Below are positions 1-8,311 of a DNA stretch of 64,000 bases, in pieces. Source of the stretch: JAUVDZ01 sp042568205 (GTDB lineage: Bacteria; Patescibacteriota; Gracilibacteria; UBA1369; PNNO01). Made by a program: the position numbers and the translations under genes. The DNA lies in the NCBI GenBank assembly GCA_042568205.1, contig JBHPJE010000001.1, forward strand, positions 124,001 through 188,000, read 5' to 3'. The stretch's first letter is position 1. Every line of letters begins with the position of its first letter. The notes beneath the pieces are model-generated. The model was not told the DNA's origin. It saw only the letters and a program-made list of their open reading frames with translations, and made no database searches.

Positions 1-243
1 CGGTCACGACGTCGCCCATGCTGACCTCGAATTCGATCGAAGTGTTGAAGGCTTTGTCGTTCTCGTACGTGACCTGGGTGATGCGCACGGTGCCCGAACC
101 CTGCGTGACGTTGAGGACGAGGTCGTCGACCTGATCGCCGTCGCAGATGTTGAGCTGGGGGTTGGGGTTTTCCAGGCTGGGGTTGCCGCAGGCGCCGAGG
201 GCGACCGCGAAGGTGAGGGCCAGGATCGTGGTGAATTTCTTCA
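1..243 (-). CDS. Putative lipoprotein, 3' end outside window (GC-rich island 1)
   Basis: Reading frame on the minus strand, open from the ATG at 243 to the window edge (81 codons visible). The protein begins MKKFTTILALTFAVALGAC, a lipoprotein signal peptide with lipobox LGAC (Cys19), so it should be lipid-anchored on the outer face of the membrane. The mature part (NPSLENPNPQLNICDGDQ and on) matches no family I recognise. Codons end mostly in C or G, quite unlike the AT-ending codons of neighbouring genes. AGGAG lies 8 nt before the ATG, a real Shine-Dalgarno sequence, which native genes here lack. A host-like promoter (396-424) and an inverted repeat (273-321) precede it. Likely a transferred gene; function unknown. 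Confidence 0.75.
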
Positions 244-272
244 TGACGGTTTCTCCTTTCAGAAACGCTCGT

Positions 273-321
273 GGGTTTTGCACTTCTATCTACAAAAATT
301 GCAAACAGGAGGGCAAAACCC
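273..321 (-). repeat. Inverted repeat in leader of island 1 gene
   Basis: GGGTTTTGC at 273-281 and its perfect complement GCAAAACCC at 313-321 lie between the promoter (396-424) and the SD of the minus-strand lipoprotein gene. A second pair, TTTGCA (277-282) and TGCAAA (300-305), overlaps the first arm, so two mutually exclusive stems are possible. This resembles an RNA switch or attenuator, but no known riboswitch class was recognised. Confidence 0.5.
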
Positions 322-395
322 AAGTTGTCTATTACAGGTTTTTTAAAGGTCGTCCACTTTACGCAACAAATACATGTGCGTAAAATGAGAAGATA

Positions 396-424
396 ATAAT
401 AACATCAAATATCCATATTGTCAA
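396..424 (-). promoter_or_regulatory. Promoter for island 1 lipoprotein gene
   Basis: On the minus strand TTGACA (424-419) and TATTAT (401-396) are 17 bp apart in AT-rich DNA. Transcription would start near 389 and give a leader of about 145 nt before the ATG at 243. Same hexamers as the promoter before the second GC-rich gene (20806-20833). Confidence 0.6.
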
Positions 425-503
425 GCATATATTGTACTTAATTAATTTGTAATCAATTGGTTGTATTTCGCTTATAAATAACCTTAAATTAACAAACTTT
501 TTT

Positions 504-1469
504 ATGAAACGAATTGAAGATCAACCAACTTTAGATCCAGAACAACCTATATCTGAATTACCTGAATCTTTCACTTCAGTTGATCAGATATCTTCGGAAG
601 TTAAAGAATCACTTTTAAGACAAGAATTACAAGAATTTTTTAGTCCCGATCATATTGGATCTTTTCATTGCGGAAGGGCATTAATGCTTAGGGGTGATAA
701 TTATTTTTTTGTTAATGATGATTTAGATATTGATATAGGAAATGTTTTAGGGCCTTTTGATTATGCTGAAGATTTCAGTGAAGGCTTGGCACTTGTTGGA
801 CTTAAACATGGAGAAAGAGATGAGTTTGGAGATTTGTTGGATAATAATGTCGAACCAGAATTGCTGTTTTTCTATATTGATAAAAATGGTAGACGAGTTT
901 TCGATGCTGTATATTCTGCTGCGGAGAGTTTTTCTGAAGGACTTGCAGCTGTAACAATTATGCAAGGAAATCCTCATTACTCTCGAACTACCAGTGGTGA
1001 GCAAATTGGCAAAATGGGGGATACATACTATATAAATAGACAAGGTGAAATAGTAATAGAAGGCCCTTTTATAAAAGCAGGTAAGTTTAAAGATGGTATA
1101 GCGATAGTTGAAGCTGGTCAAAATTGTGGTTGTGGTGAAGAATACGGCGGGCAAAAAGTAATCAATAAAAAAGGCGAAGTCCTAGCTGAAACTGACTGGT
1201 GGTCTAATGAATTTTTATTTATTAGAGAATTTGATGTTGAGCAGAGAATTGTACTTGTTACAGATGAAGAATATTTAGGAGAAACTTTACGAGTTAATAA
1301 AGTAGATGGTTGTGTTATTTGTACTGTTGAACCATCAGGTGAAACAAAGCGCTTAATTGATACAATTTTTGATTGGGTTGGATTTGATGAAGAAGGCCAA
1401 CTTACTGCTGAAATAGATAAGAAAAAAGTTATGATTGATGAAAACTGGAAAGTTAAGTTTGTTGATTAA
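504..1469 (+). CDS. WG-repeat protein
   Basis: A 321-residue protein with no signal peptide or membrane segment, so probably cytoplasmic. From about residue 60 it carries degenerate WG (KWG-type) beta repeats: blocks such as EDFSEGLALV...FYIDKNGRRVF, ESFSEGLAAV...YYINRQGEIVIEG and GKFKDGIAIVEAG...KVINKKGEVL, each an 'F..GlA.V' strand followed by a 'YIdknG' turn. WG repeats probably form binding surfaces; the ligand cannot be told. The first about 50 residues are acidic and lie outside the repeats. The ATG at 504 follows an AT-rich leader with no SD, the usual pattern here. Its stop overlaps the stop of the convergent ZIP gene inside a perfect 14-bp palindrome (1461-1474). Confidence 0.75.
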   Translation: MKRIEDQPTLDPEQPISELPESFTSVDQISSEVKESLLRQELQEFFSPDHIGSFHCGRALMLRGDNYFFVNDDLDIDIGNVLGPFDYAEDFSEGLALVGLKHGERDEFGDLLDNNVEPELLFFYIDKNGRRVFDAVYSAAESFSEGLAAVTIMQGNPHYSRTTSGEQIGKMGDTYYINRQGEIVIEGPFIKAGKFKDGIAIVEAGQNCGCGEEYGGQKVINKKGEVLAETDWWSNEFLFIREFDVEQRIVLVTDEEYLGETLRVNKVDGCVICTVEPSGETKRLIDTIFDWVGFDEEGQLTAEIDKKKVMIDENWKVKFVD

Positions 1470-2275
1470 TCAACGTATCCTATCTCATGTTCATGGTCAT
1501 CCACCCCTTCTTCATGTGCTTCAGCATGAAAAGGCATGAATAAAAGCAAAAACATGATTCCAATTCCTGCGATAAAACACAACAATTGAATTAGAGATTG
1601 TGAGATTTTTGTTTCTTTATGGAGTTCAGGGATTAGGTCAGTATTTGCAATATATAAGAAGCCTCCCATTGTAATTGGGATAATAACTCCAGTTATATCA
1701 ACATTTTGGCCAACCAATAGAATAAATAAAGCTCCTGCTACTGCAGTTAGCGCTGATAAAAAATTGAACAGCAATGCTTTTTTCGGTTTCATTCCACTAT
1801 GTAATAAAACACCAAAATCACCCATTTCTTGTGGGATTTCATGCAGAATTACAGCAACAGTAGTCGCAATTCCAACAGGGACACTCAACATAAAACTTCC
1901 TGCAATTAAAATACCATCAATAAAGTTATGTGCTGCATCACCTACGAGATTCATGAAAGCCAAAGGATGAGTATGGTCTTTACAAGCTGTTAAATGGCAA
2001 TGACGCCAATGAATAATTTTTTCAAGAATGAAGAATATGATAATTCCAATCAAAATATACATTGAGCTCATCAAACTTAGCGAGCCTGCATGAGCCATCT
2101 CTGGAAGCATGTGTAAAAACACATCTCCAAGTAAAGCACCGGCTGAAAACGCAACCATAAAAATCAGTATTTTTTTTATAAACTTTTCTTTAATAACCAT
2201 CACAGTCGCACCAAGAAGCGACAAAACGCTGACAAAGAAAACTGCGATTAATGTATATAACCAAACTTCATTCAT
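1466..2275 (-). CDS. ZIP family divalent metal transporter
   Basis: A 269-residue multi-pass membrane protein of the ZIP (SLC39) family, which moves Zn2+ or other divalent metals into the cytoplasm. Diagnostic segments are HNFIDGILIAGSF in helix IV and HEIPQEMGDFGVLLHSG in helix V; these hold the metal-site His, Asn, Asp and Glu residues. The second His of the usual HExPHExGD is Gln here, a change seen in some family members. About eight hydrophobic stretches fit the family topology, and the C-terminal tail is His/Glu-rich (HAEAHEEGVDDHEHE), likely metal-binding. It converges on the WG-repeat gene. Substrate metal is not determinable from sequence. Confidence 0.88.
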   Translation of the reverse strand: MNEVWLYTLIAVFFVSVLSLLGATVMVIKEKFIKKILIFMVAFSAGALLGDVFLHMLPEMAHAGSLSLMSSMYILIGIIIFFILEKIIHWRHCHLTACKDHTHPLAFMNLVGDAAHNFIDGILIAGSFMLSVPVGIATTVAVILHEIPQEMGDFGVLLHSGMKPKKALLFNFLSALTAVAGALFILLVGQNVDITGVIIPITMGGFLYIANTDLIPELHKETKISQSLIQLLCFIAGIGIMFLLLFMPFHAEAHEEGVDDHEHEIGYVD

Positions 2276-2325
2276 GAAAATATCATATTCTTTAGACGTA
2301 TGAATTGCAAATAAATATGTGAAAT

Positions 2326-4191
2326 TTATGCATTAGCTGTTGAAGGTGCATTAGTTGAACTTTTAGATGGTGTTTGTTGTGCAATTAACTTACCTCCAAC
2401 TATTGACTCTGCGTTAGTAAGTGCCATTCTTTGAGATTCTACATCAGCTTTATAAGCTGCCTGGCCAAATGTCATTCCAGATAGAAGATAATTTGCAAAA
2501 AGAACATAATAATATGTTGAATATGTATTTTTATCGCTTCCTAATTCAGCTGAAAGATTTGATGTGCTAGGTTTGGTTTGTAAAAATATACCAATATTTT
2601 TTGCTTGAGCTGGATTTTTCTTAACATAAGCTAATACAGCTTTGCGAAAGCCCCCACCATGACAAGCTGAACTAGTAACTGTGAATTTACACTGTCGAAA
2701 TTTTGGATCAGATATAATTTCTACTAAATCTTTACCTGAAAACATTTTACCTATATCAACACCACTAGGTAAACCGTGCCCGTTTAAAGCTAAATAAAAA
2801 TCCCTTACTCCTTTGCTATAAAGTATATTTAATTGTTTTTTCAAGAAGGTTTTTGGATTATTTGTTTCAGCAAAATGTTTGCCCTTCATCGCTGAGAGGT
2901 CAATTTTATAACCTGCTGCTTTTAGAACTTTAGCCATATGTATCGAAAATTCTTGATCTCTATCAACTGCTTTATCTGGATTTTTTTTGACTAGTGATAT
3001 GTATCCTATTTTTCGATTCTTAGGAAGATCAAATCGTTGTAATGCGCCTTTGTTTTTTTCCTGTAATCTATAATTATCAAATGCTTTAGCAATTTTTTTA
3101 TTAATAACCGGTATATTAAGTGTATTTCCTTTTAAAAAATCCTGTAAGCTGATTAGTGCATATATTTGATGTTCTCTGCCTTTTAAATAGATTCCTAAAT
3201 CTTTCACACTCCATATAGAAGCTTTTTTGTTTGTTATATAAGGCGAACGAATTTCATAATCTTTTCCTGCAATTTTCATATAAAACTTTTTTGTCGCCTT
3301 ATTTTCAGTAATACCTTTAGTTTTTCTGAATTTAGCTGCAAGTGAATCAGGTATTACATTTTTAGATGGAGTTATTTTTTCTTTAATCTTCCTTAATTGT
3401 TTCTTTACAACACTTAGTGGTAAATTTCTTACGTATGTTCTTGTTTGTGATCTTAAAGTTGAATATCTTTTCATTACTCGAGAAGATATATTTTTATTTA
3501 AAAAATAATTACCTGCTTTTAATGTAAAAAGAAGTTTACTCAAGGCCATATAATCACGATTACTTTTAATCCTGTTGAATTCTTTTTTACACTTATCAAG
3601 GATTGAGATAAGGATTTTTTCGAAATCACCTTTTACTTCATTCAAGAATTGAATAGGAGTTTTTTTATAATTTTTACATAGCATTTTAGCAATTAGTAAT
3701 GTAGAACGCATACCCATTAAAAAGACATCATCTCTTTTTTCTACGAGTTGTGTGAATGTTGATTTTTTTATTGTTTCAGCAAGCTTTTTCAAATTTTTCT
3801 TTAATTGAACTTCCAATTGAATTTTTATTGTATCAATATTTTTTTTATATTTTTCAGGTAATTTTGAGTAAACCGCATTAAGTCTCACGATATGGCTTAG
3901 TGTTTCAGAATTTATTTTGTTAGCTTTGATTTGTTTTTGTAAAGCTAGCGTTTCACGCTGTGCAGTGATGATAAATAATTTTGATAGCAATTTTTTAAAT
4001 ATTTCTTTTTGAGTTTTAGTTAATTTATCTTTAATTTTAGTTATATTTCGAATTTGTGTAGCTGTTTCTTCAAAATAATATGGATTTTTACTTAGAATTA
4101 TTTGATTAATCTTTGCAATTCCTTGTTTGAAAATTTGCCCAGGTGTTTGCTGTGCTTTAACTAATGGTTTTTGTTTTAGATTATTATTCAT
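2326..4191 (-). CDS. Putative caspase-like (clan CD) cysteine peptidase
   Basis: A 621-residue protein. The N-terminal about 270 residues are lysine-rich and helical with no recognised domain. Around residues 400-570 is a caspase/legumain-like core: a strand ending YLALNGHG (His472) and, 38 residues later, a strand ending TVTSSACHGGG (Cys510). This is the 'hydrophobic-HG ... hydrophobic-AC' dyad of clan CD peptidases, and the GGG after Cys recalls the legumain/metacaspase 'DSCHSG' loop. There is no clear signal peptide; the C-terminus is low-complexity (TPSKSSTNAPSTANA). No adjacent partner suggests its substrate; it stands alone, transcribed away from the cyclophilin gene. Proteolytic activity is inferred from the dyad only. 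Confidence 0.6.
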   Translation of the reverse strand: MNNNLKQKPLVKAQQTPGQIFKQGIAKINQIILSKNPYYFEETATQIRNITKIKDKLTKTQKEIFKKLLSKLFIITAQRETLALQKQIKANKINSETLSHIVRLNAVYSKLPEKYKKNIDTIKIQLEVQLKKNLKKLAETIKKSTFTQLVEKRDDVFLMGMRSTLLIAKMLCKNYKKTPIQFLNEVKGDFEKILISILDKCKKEFNRIKSNRDYMALSKLLFTLKAGNYFLNKNISSRVMKRYSTLRSQTRTYVRNLPLSVVKKQLRKIKEKITPSKNVIPDSLAAKFRKTKGITENKATKKFYMKIAGKDYEIRSPYITNKKASIWSVKDLGIYLKGREHQIYALISLQDFLKGNTLNIPVINKKIAKAFDNYRLQEKNKGALQRFDLPKNRKIGYISLVKKNPDKAVDRDQEFSIHMAKVLKAAGYKIDLSAMKGKHFAETNNPKTFLKKQLNILYSKGVRDFYLALNGHGLPSGVDIGKMFSGKDLVEIISDPKFRQCKFTVTSSACHGGGFRKAVLAYVKKNPAQAKNIGIFLQTKPSTSNLSAELGSDKNTYSTYYYVLFANYLLSGMTFGQAAYKADVESQRMALTNAESIVGGKLIAQQTPSKSSTNAPSTANA

Positions 4192-4302
4192 TATGTCATT
4201 ATATTAACATATCGTAATATTATACCACGAATTGCACAATTGGTAAATCTTTACAACAAAGCCATCTCGAAATATATTATGTGTACTTAACTAAAAAATA
4301 AC

Positions 4303-4944
4303 ATGAAGAAAACACTCGCAATGCTATTTGTATCAATGTTTGTACTAGTTGGATGCAATGGTCCACAAGTACAAGTTGGACTTACAACAACATCAGATAC
4401 AGATTCAGAAGCAAAACCTTTTACTGAACCAGTTGTAACTGAGCCAGTAGAAGAAGATTCAATAACAACAGACACTATGTCAGACAATCGACACGCAGTT
4501 ATCCAAACAAATTTAGGAACAATGGAGCTCGAACTTTTCGAACAACGTGCACCAATCACTACAAAAAACTTTATCGACCTAGCTGAAAAAGGTTTCTATG
4601 ACGGAATCATTTTTCACAGAATAATTGAAGATTTTATGGTTCAAGGTGGAGATCCAGATGGTACAGGATTTGGAGGTCCTGGATATATGATCGAAGATGA
4701 ATTTCACCCAGAACTAACTCACAGTGGTGCAGGTATTATGTCTATGGCTAATAGTGGACCAGACACAGGAGGAAGCCAATTTTTTATTACTTTAGAAGCA
4801 ACCACTTGGCTTGATGGAAAGCATGCAGTATTTGGAAAAATCGTTAAAGGAATGGATACCCTTGAGGATATTGGAAACGCAAAAACAGATTCAGGAGATC
4901 GTCCTCTTGAAGAAATAGTTATGGAGAAAGTTACGATTAAGTAA
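4303..4944 (+). CDS. Lipoprotein cyclophilin-type peptidyl-prolyl isomerase
   Basis: A 213-residue protein with lipoprotein signal MKKTLAMLFVSMFVLVGC (lipobox LVGC, Cys18), an acidic Thr/Glu-rich linker to about residue 60, then a complete cyclophilin domain that interconverts cis and trans prolyl bonds. Catalytic features are FHRIIEDFMVQGGDP (active-site Arg, Phe and Gln), MSMANSGPDTGGSQFFIT and WLDGKHAVFGKIVKGM. It should act outside the membrane in folding secreted proteins, of which this window encodes many. The start is the first ATG and carries the signal peptide; no SD precedes it. A strong promoter for the next gene begins about 15 nt after its stop. Confidence 0.93.
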   Translation: MKKTLAMLFVSMFVLVGCNGPQVQVGLTTTSDTDSEAKPFTEPVVTEPVEEDSITTDTMSDNRHAVIQTNLGTMELELFEQRAPITTKNFIDLAEKGFYDGIIFHRIIEDFMVQGGDPDGTGFGGPGYMIEDEFHPELTHSGAGIMSMANSGPDTGGSQFFITLEATTWLDGKHAVFGKIVKGMDTLEDIGNAKTDSGDRPLEEIVMEKVTIK

Positions 4945-4958
4945 AGCGGTATCAACGC

Positions 4959-4986
4959 TTGACAAAAGGGTGTCGTTTAGTATAAT
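4959..4986 (+). promoter_or_regulatory. Sigma70-type promoter for the 5017 gene
   Basis: TTGACA (4959-4964) and TATAAT (4981-4986), both consensus, with a 16-bp spacer. Predicted start near 4993 gives a leader of about 24 nt to the ATG at 5017. A good reference for the host promoter style. Confidence 0.8.
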
Positions 4987-5016
4987 GATGCCCTTTTGAT
5001 AATTAATTTAAAAATT

Positions 5017-5733
5017 ATGTCTAAAACAAGTAGAGGAGATATTCATAAACTTATGGGTGGACGAGAAGAAACTAGCCCCGAAGATACATTAGTAATTGAT
5101 CCTAGTGGTGTTGCAAGAGAAGTTCTTGATTTACAAAATGAAACAGGTGATGGCGTAGAAATGATGTTAGAATTACTCGGATCTTGTCAAGAGATGCTGG
5201 CTAAACTTGAAAGTTCTGAGTCAAGAACAATTGATTCTCCTCAGATTGATTATAGAAGAGTAAATGTATTACTTAGACAGTTAAATAGGTATATCGCTTC
5301 TCAAGCTTCAGTTCCTAATAGCAATAATATTAAATATGTTGTATTGAGAGACAAACTTTTAGAAAGCTATTGTGAGAATGTTAATTTTAGAGCAGGTGCA
5401 AATGAAGCATTTGATTTTAGAGCTACGAAAAGCACTTCAAAATTTACCCATACTCAAAATCTTGCATTTCATGATGGTAAACAAATAACTCAGGGAACAG
5501 TTAAAGTTTCTGACCAACCTCAATTAGTTGATGCAATGCTAGCAGATGTTCAGGATTTAGCTGATGCGCTTGAACAATACACAGCAGAAGAATCAATTCA
5601 AAGATATTATAAAGGATTCAACTCAATTGAACGAAAAACATTTGTTGAAGCATTAAGAGCATATGTAGAAATTACAATTGCAGAATTTGAAAGATTGGTT
5701 GAATTAGACAGCAGTAGCAGAGACGTAGAGTAG
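5017..5733 (+). CDS. Hypothetical protein
   Basis: A 238-residue acidic, mostly helical soluble protein that I do not recognise. An in-frame ATG at 4996 is also available, but it lies almost at the predicted transcription start of the perfect promoter at 4959-4986, so the ATG at 5017 (MSKTSRGDIHKLMGGREE) is preferred. There is no signal peptide, membrane segment or cysteine motif; residues 45-75 and 185-230 look like amphipathic helices. The consensus promoter suggests substantial expression. Its 3' end overlaps the 3' end of convergent folA by 30 nt. Confidence 0.65.
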   Translation: MSKTSRGDIHKLMGGREETSPEDTLVIDPSGVAREVLDLQNETGDGVEMMLELLGSCQEMLAKLESSESRTIDSPQIDYRRVNVLLRQLNRYIASQASVPNSNNIKYVVLRDKLLESYCENVNFRAGANEAFDFRATKSTSKFTHTQNLAFHDGKQITQGTVKVSDQPQLVDAMLADVQDLADALEQYTAEESIQRYYKGFNSIERKTFVEALRAYVEITIAEFERLVELDSSSRDVE

Positions 5734-6234
5734 AAAATCAAAATTTGTATCATTTTCATTACCCTCTCCGAGCTTTATCATCTTTGAGAAATGCTCGGGG
5801 ATTTCAGGGTAAAACGCATCGCATTCAAAAACCTGATTCACTCTTGTTATATAAAGGCCAGTCAGATCTTCGCGATCAATTGTGTGTTTATAAACTGAAG
5901 CTCCGCCTATTATAAAAATAGTTTCAATAGTTTCATCTGCTGATTCAATTGCTTTATCTATATCATCGAAAATCTCAACATCTTCTTCCTTGAAGTCAGG
6001 ATTTCGGCTTAAAACAACGTTAACACGGCCCTTTAAAGGTCTGTGTTTTGTTGGAATTGATTGCCAAGTTGTTCGTCCCATTATCACCATATTCTTTTTA
6101 TTTGGATCTTTTGTGTCGCGAGTTATTTCTTGAAAATGTTTCAAATCTTCAGGAAGATTCCAAGGAAGATCGCCATTTTTTCCAATACCGTGTTGGTCAT
6201 CTGCTGCTACTACGTGATAAATTTCATGTTTCAT
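5704..6234 (-). CDS. folA: Dihydrofolate reductase
   Basis: A 176-residue NADPH-dependent enzyme reducing dihydrofolate to tetrahydrofolate. Family features: IYHVVAADDQHGIGKNGDLPW near the N-terminus (GIG...LPW substrate and cofactor loop), the acidic active-site region LPEDLKHFQEIT, MGRTTWQSIP (NADP-binding) and IFIIGGASVYK. Length is normal for bacterial DHFR. It is the second gene of a thyA-folA pair, its ATG overlapping the thyA stop by one base (TAATG), so translation is probably coupled. Together they make dTMP and recycle the dihydrofolate that thymidylate synthase produces. Confidence 0.96.
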   Translation of the reverse strand: MKHEIYHVVAADDQHGIGKNGDLPWNLPEDLKHFQEITRDTKDPNKKNMVIMGRTTWQSIPTKHRPLKGRVNVVLSRNPDFKEEDVEIFDDIDKAIESADETIETIFIIGGASVYKHTIDREDLTGLYITRVNQVFECDAFYPEIPEHFSKMIKLGEGNENDTNFDFLLYVSATAV

Positions 6235-7046
6235 TAAACTGCGATTTTAAATTTTATAAAAGGATCGTGCTCGTATTCTGTAAGTTCGAAATCCTCAAGT
6301 GTGATTTCATCAAAAGGTTTTTTAGCGAGCGTCATTTTAGGTAGTTTATGTGGAGTTCGTTTTAGTTGTTCATCTAATCCTTCAGTGTGATTTTTATAAA
6401 TATGCGCGTCTCCTAAAGTGTGAGTGAAGATTCCAGGTTCAAGATCACATTCCTGTGCAACCATCATCATCAAACATGCATAACTTGCAATGTTATAAGG
6501 CACTCCAAGCGCGATATCAGCTGATCTTTGATACAATTGGCAGTCTAAACGTCCATTCACAACGTAGAACTGAAAGAAAGCATGACAAGGCGGTAAAGCC
6601 ATTCTAGGCAGGTCGGCAGGATTCCAAGCTGATACAATAATTCTTCGTGAAGTTGGATTATTCTTAATCATATCAATTGCCTGAGCGATTTGATCAACAT
6701 GTGAAACTTTACAATTCCCCTCAGCATCGTGTTCATGCCTGTCCCATTTTCTCCATTGGTATCCATAAACCGGCCCAAGCTCTCCATCTTCAGCTGCCCA
6801 TTCATTCCAGATTTTTGTATGAGGAAGCAGACCGTCATTAATATTTGTTGCTCCTTTCAAAAACCATAATAATTCTCTGATAATATTATCAATACTCACT
6901 TTTTTCGTTGTAACAAGCGGAAATCCATCACGAAGATCATATTTCGACTGCGTTCCAAAAACACTTAAAATACCTGTGCCAGTTCGGTCAGGTTTCTCTT
7001 CACCATTTTCAAGTACTTGTTTTACTAGGTCGAGGTATTGCTTCAT
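6234..7046 (-). CDS. thyA: Thymidylate synthase
   Basis: A 270-residue folate-dependent synthase converting dUMP to dTMP in the cytoplasm, the last step of de novo thymidylate supply. Conserved features: PDRTGTGILSVFG (phosphate-binding Arg), WNEWAAEDGELGPVYGYQWR, LPPCHAFFQFYV with the catalytic Cys, QLYQRSADIALGVPYNIASYA and GDAHIYKNH. Length equals the short E. coli-type enzyme. It leads the thyA-folA operon. A TATAAT -10 lies upstream at 7073-7068, divergent from the SOS-like promoter at 7088-7115, so the two operons share about 110 bp of control region. Confidence 0.97.
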   Translation of the reverse strand: MKQYLDLVKQVLENGEEKPDRTGTGILSVFGTQSKYDLRDGFPLVTTKKVSIDNIIRELLWFLKGATNINDGLLPHTKIWNEWAAEDGELGPVYGYQWRKWDRHEHDAEGNCKVSHVDQIAQAIDMIKNNPTSRRIIVSAWNPADLPRMALPPCHAFFQFYVVNGRLDCQLYQRSADIALGVPYNIASYACLMMMVAQECDLEPGIFTHTLGDAHIYKNHTEGLDEQLKRTPHKLPKMTLAKKPFDEITLEDFELTEYEHDPFIKFKIAV

Positions 7047-7087
7047 GTTTTTTGGTTAGGCTGAATTATTATACATGAAAAATTCCC

Positions 7088-7115
7088 TTGCCTTCAAATC
7101 TCAACCTGCTATATT
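7088..7115 (+). promoter_or_regulatory. Promoter of DUF763-umuD-umuC operon
   Basis: TTGCCT (7088-7093) and TATATT (7110-7115), spacer 16 bp. The predicted start, near 7122, falls inside the palindrome at 7120-7137, an ideal position for repression. Confidence 0.55.
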
Positions 7116-7119
7116 GAAA

Positions 7120-7137
7120 GGTGAGTACGTACTCACC
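7120..7137. promoter_or_regulatory. Perfect 18-bp palindrome, candidate SOS operator
   Basis: GGTGAGTACGTACTCACC is a perfect inverted repeat with no spacer, five bases after the -10 of the umuDC-type operon. It is neither the E. coli (CTGT...ACAG) nor the Bacillus (GAAC...GTTC) LexA box. Position and operon content suggest it binds the local LexA-like or another damage-responsive repressor. No second copy was noticed in the window. Confidence 0.55.
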
Positions 7138-7156
7138 ATAAATAACTTTGCCAAAT

Positions 7157-8311
7157 ATGCGACGAGGAATAGCAACAATGACGCTTGATACAGGTAAATG
7201 CCCAAAATGGCTTTTCGAAAGAATGGTCAAACTTGGTCGTGAAATGATGCAGGTTTTGATTGCGGAATTTGGACCTGACGAATTCATCAGAAGAATTTCT
7301 GACCCTGTTTGGTTTCAATCACTAGGTACAGTCTTGGCCTTTGATTGGAATGCAAGTGGCCTAACCACTATTCTTACCGCTGCTCTAAAAGAAGCCATTA
7401 GAGGATCTGAGCGTGACTTTGGCATTTTTATTTGTGGTGGAAAGGGCAAAACTTCGCTAAAAACTCCTGATCAAATTGCGAATTGGGGGGCGTGGCTAAG
7501 TTTGCCTGATCAACACGTAAAAAATCTTACCTACAACTCAAAGATGAGTGCCAAGGTTGACACTGCTCTTGTTCAGGATGGATTTGATATCTATCATCAT
7601 GCGTTTTTCTTTTCGAGAAAAGGAGCATGGGCAGTAGTTCAACAAGGTATGAATCAGGTAAAAAGATCAGCAAGAAGGTATCATTGGTCGAGTGATAGCG
7701 TTACTGATCTTATAGTTGAGCCGCATAAAGGAATAGTTTCGGATCCCTGGCAGCAAAAAACTCTAAATATGACTTCTCGTGATTCTGCAGGCAATAAACA
7801 GTTGACAGTAGACATTGTTCAGCAGGGTAAATACTTCAATTTGATGAAGGATATACAGGTTTTAAGACGACATTCGTCTCACTTGTCTCAAATGGTTTCA
7901 ATGAAGGTTAATAAAGATCAATTAACATTGTTGAACCTTGAACATCGTGAATTTAAAACGCATCCTGTCATGACTGAAGACTTCAGCCGATCAAAATATC
8001 TCGATAAGATTCTTTGGAAAATCTGTGATGAACAACCAAAATCTTATGAATCATTATTGTCGATGAAAGGTGTCGGACCAAAAACAATCCGAGCACTTTC
8101 ACTTGTTTCTGAAGTCATTTACGGATCGCCAGCATCCTATAAAGATCCAGCAAGATACAGCTTTGCACACGGAGGAAAAGACGCAACCCCATATCCAGTT
8201 AATAGAAGAAGAATGGACAATTCAATTGCAATCCTCAAAAAAGCTGTAGAAAAGACAAGATTCAGTGATATTGAAAAAAAGAAAGCCATTAATCGTTTAG
8301 AAAAGTTATGA
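7157..8311 (+). CDS. DUF763 family protein in SOS-type operon
   Basis: A 384-residue protein. The ATG at 7157 is chosen over 7148 because MRRGIATMTLDTGKCPKWLF matches the normal start of DUF763 proteins. DUF763 is found mainly in archaea and scattered bacteria and is poorly characterised. A helix-hairpin-helix-like segment, LLSMKGVGPKTIRALSLVS, sits near residues 300-320 and suggests DNA binding, as in repair glycosylases and nucleases. The umuD start overlaps its stop (ATGA, 8308-8311), so it is translationally coupled to umuD-umuC and shares the palindrome-controlled promoter. A role in DNA damage repair or tolerance is inferred from context plus the HhH motif. No SD precedes the start. Confidence 0.8.
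   Translation: MRRGIATMTLDTGKCPKWLFERMVKLGREMMQVLIAEFGPDEFIRRISDPVWFQSLGTVLAFDWNASGLTTILTAALKEAIRGSERDFGIFICGGKGKTSLKTPDQIANWGAWLSLPDQHVKNLTYNSKMSAKVDTALVQDGFDIYHHAFFFSRKGAWAVVQQGMNQVKRSARRYHWSSDSVTDLIVEPHKGIVSDPWQQKTLNMTSRDSAGNKQLTVDIVQQGKYFNLMKDIQVLRRHSSHLSQMVSMKVNKDQLTLLNLEHREFKTHPVMTEDFSRSKYLDKILWKICDEQPKSYESLLSMKGVGPKTIRALSLVSEVIYGSPASYKDPARYSFAHGGKDATPYPVNRRRMDNSIAILKKAVEKTRFSDIEKKKAINRLEKL

Noticed and set aside
147..383. Plus-strand frame opposite the island 1 lipoprotein
   Set aside because: Antisense to a gene with a clear lipoprotein signal and SD; composition is not protein-like.
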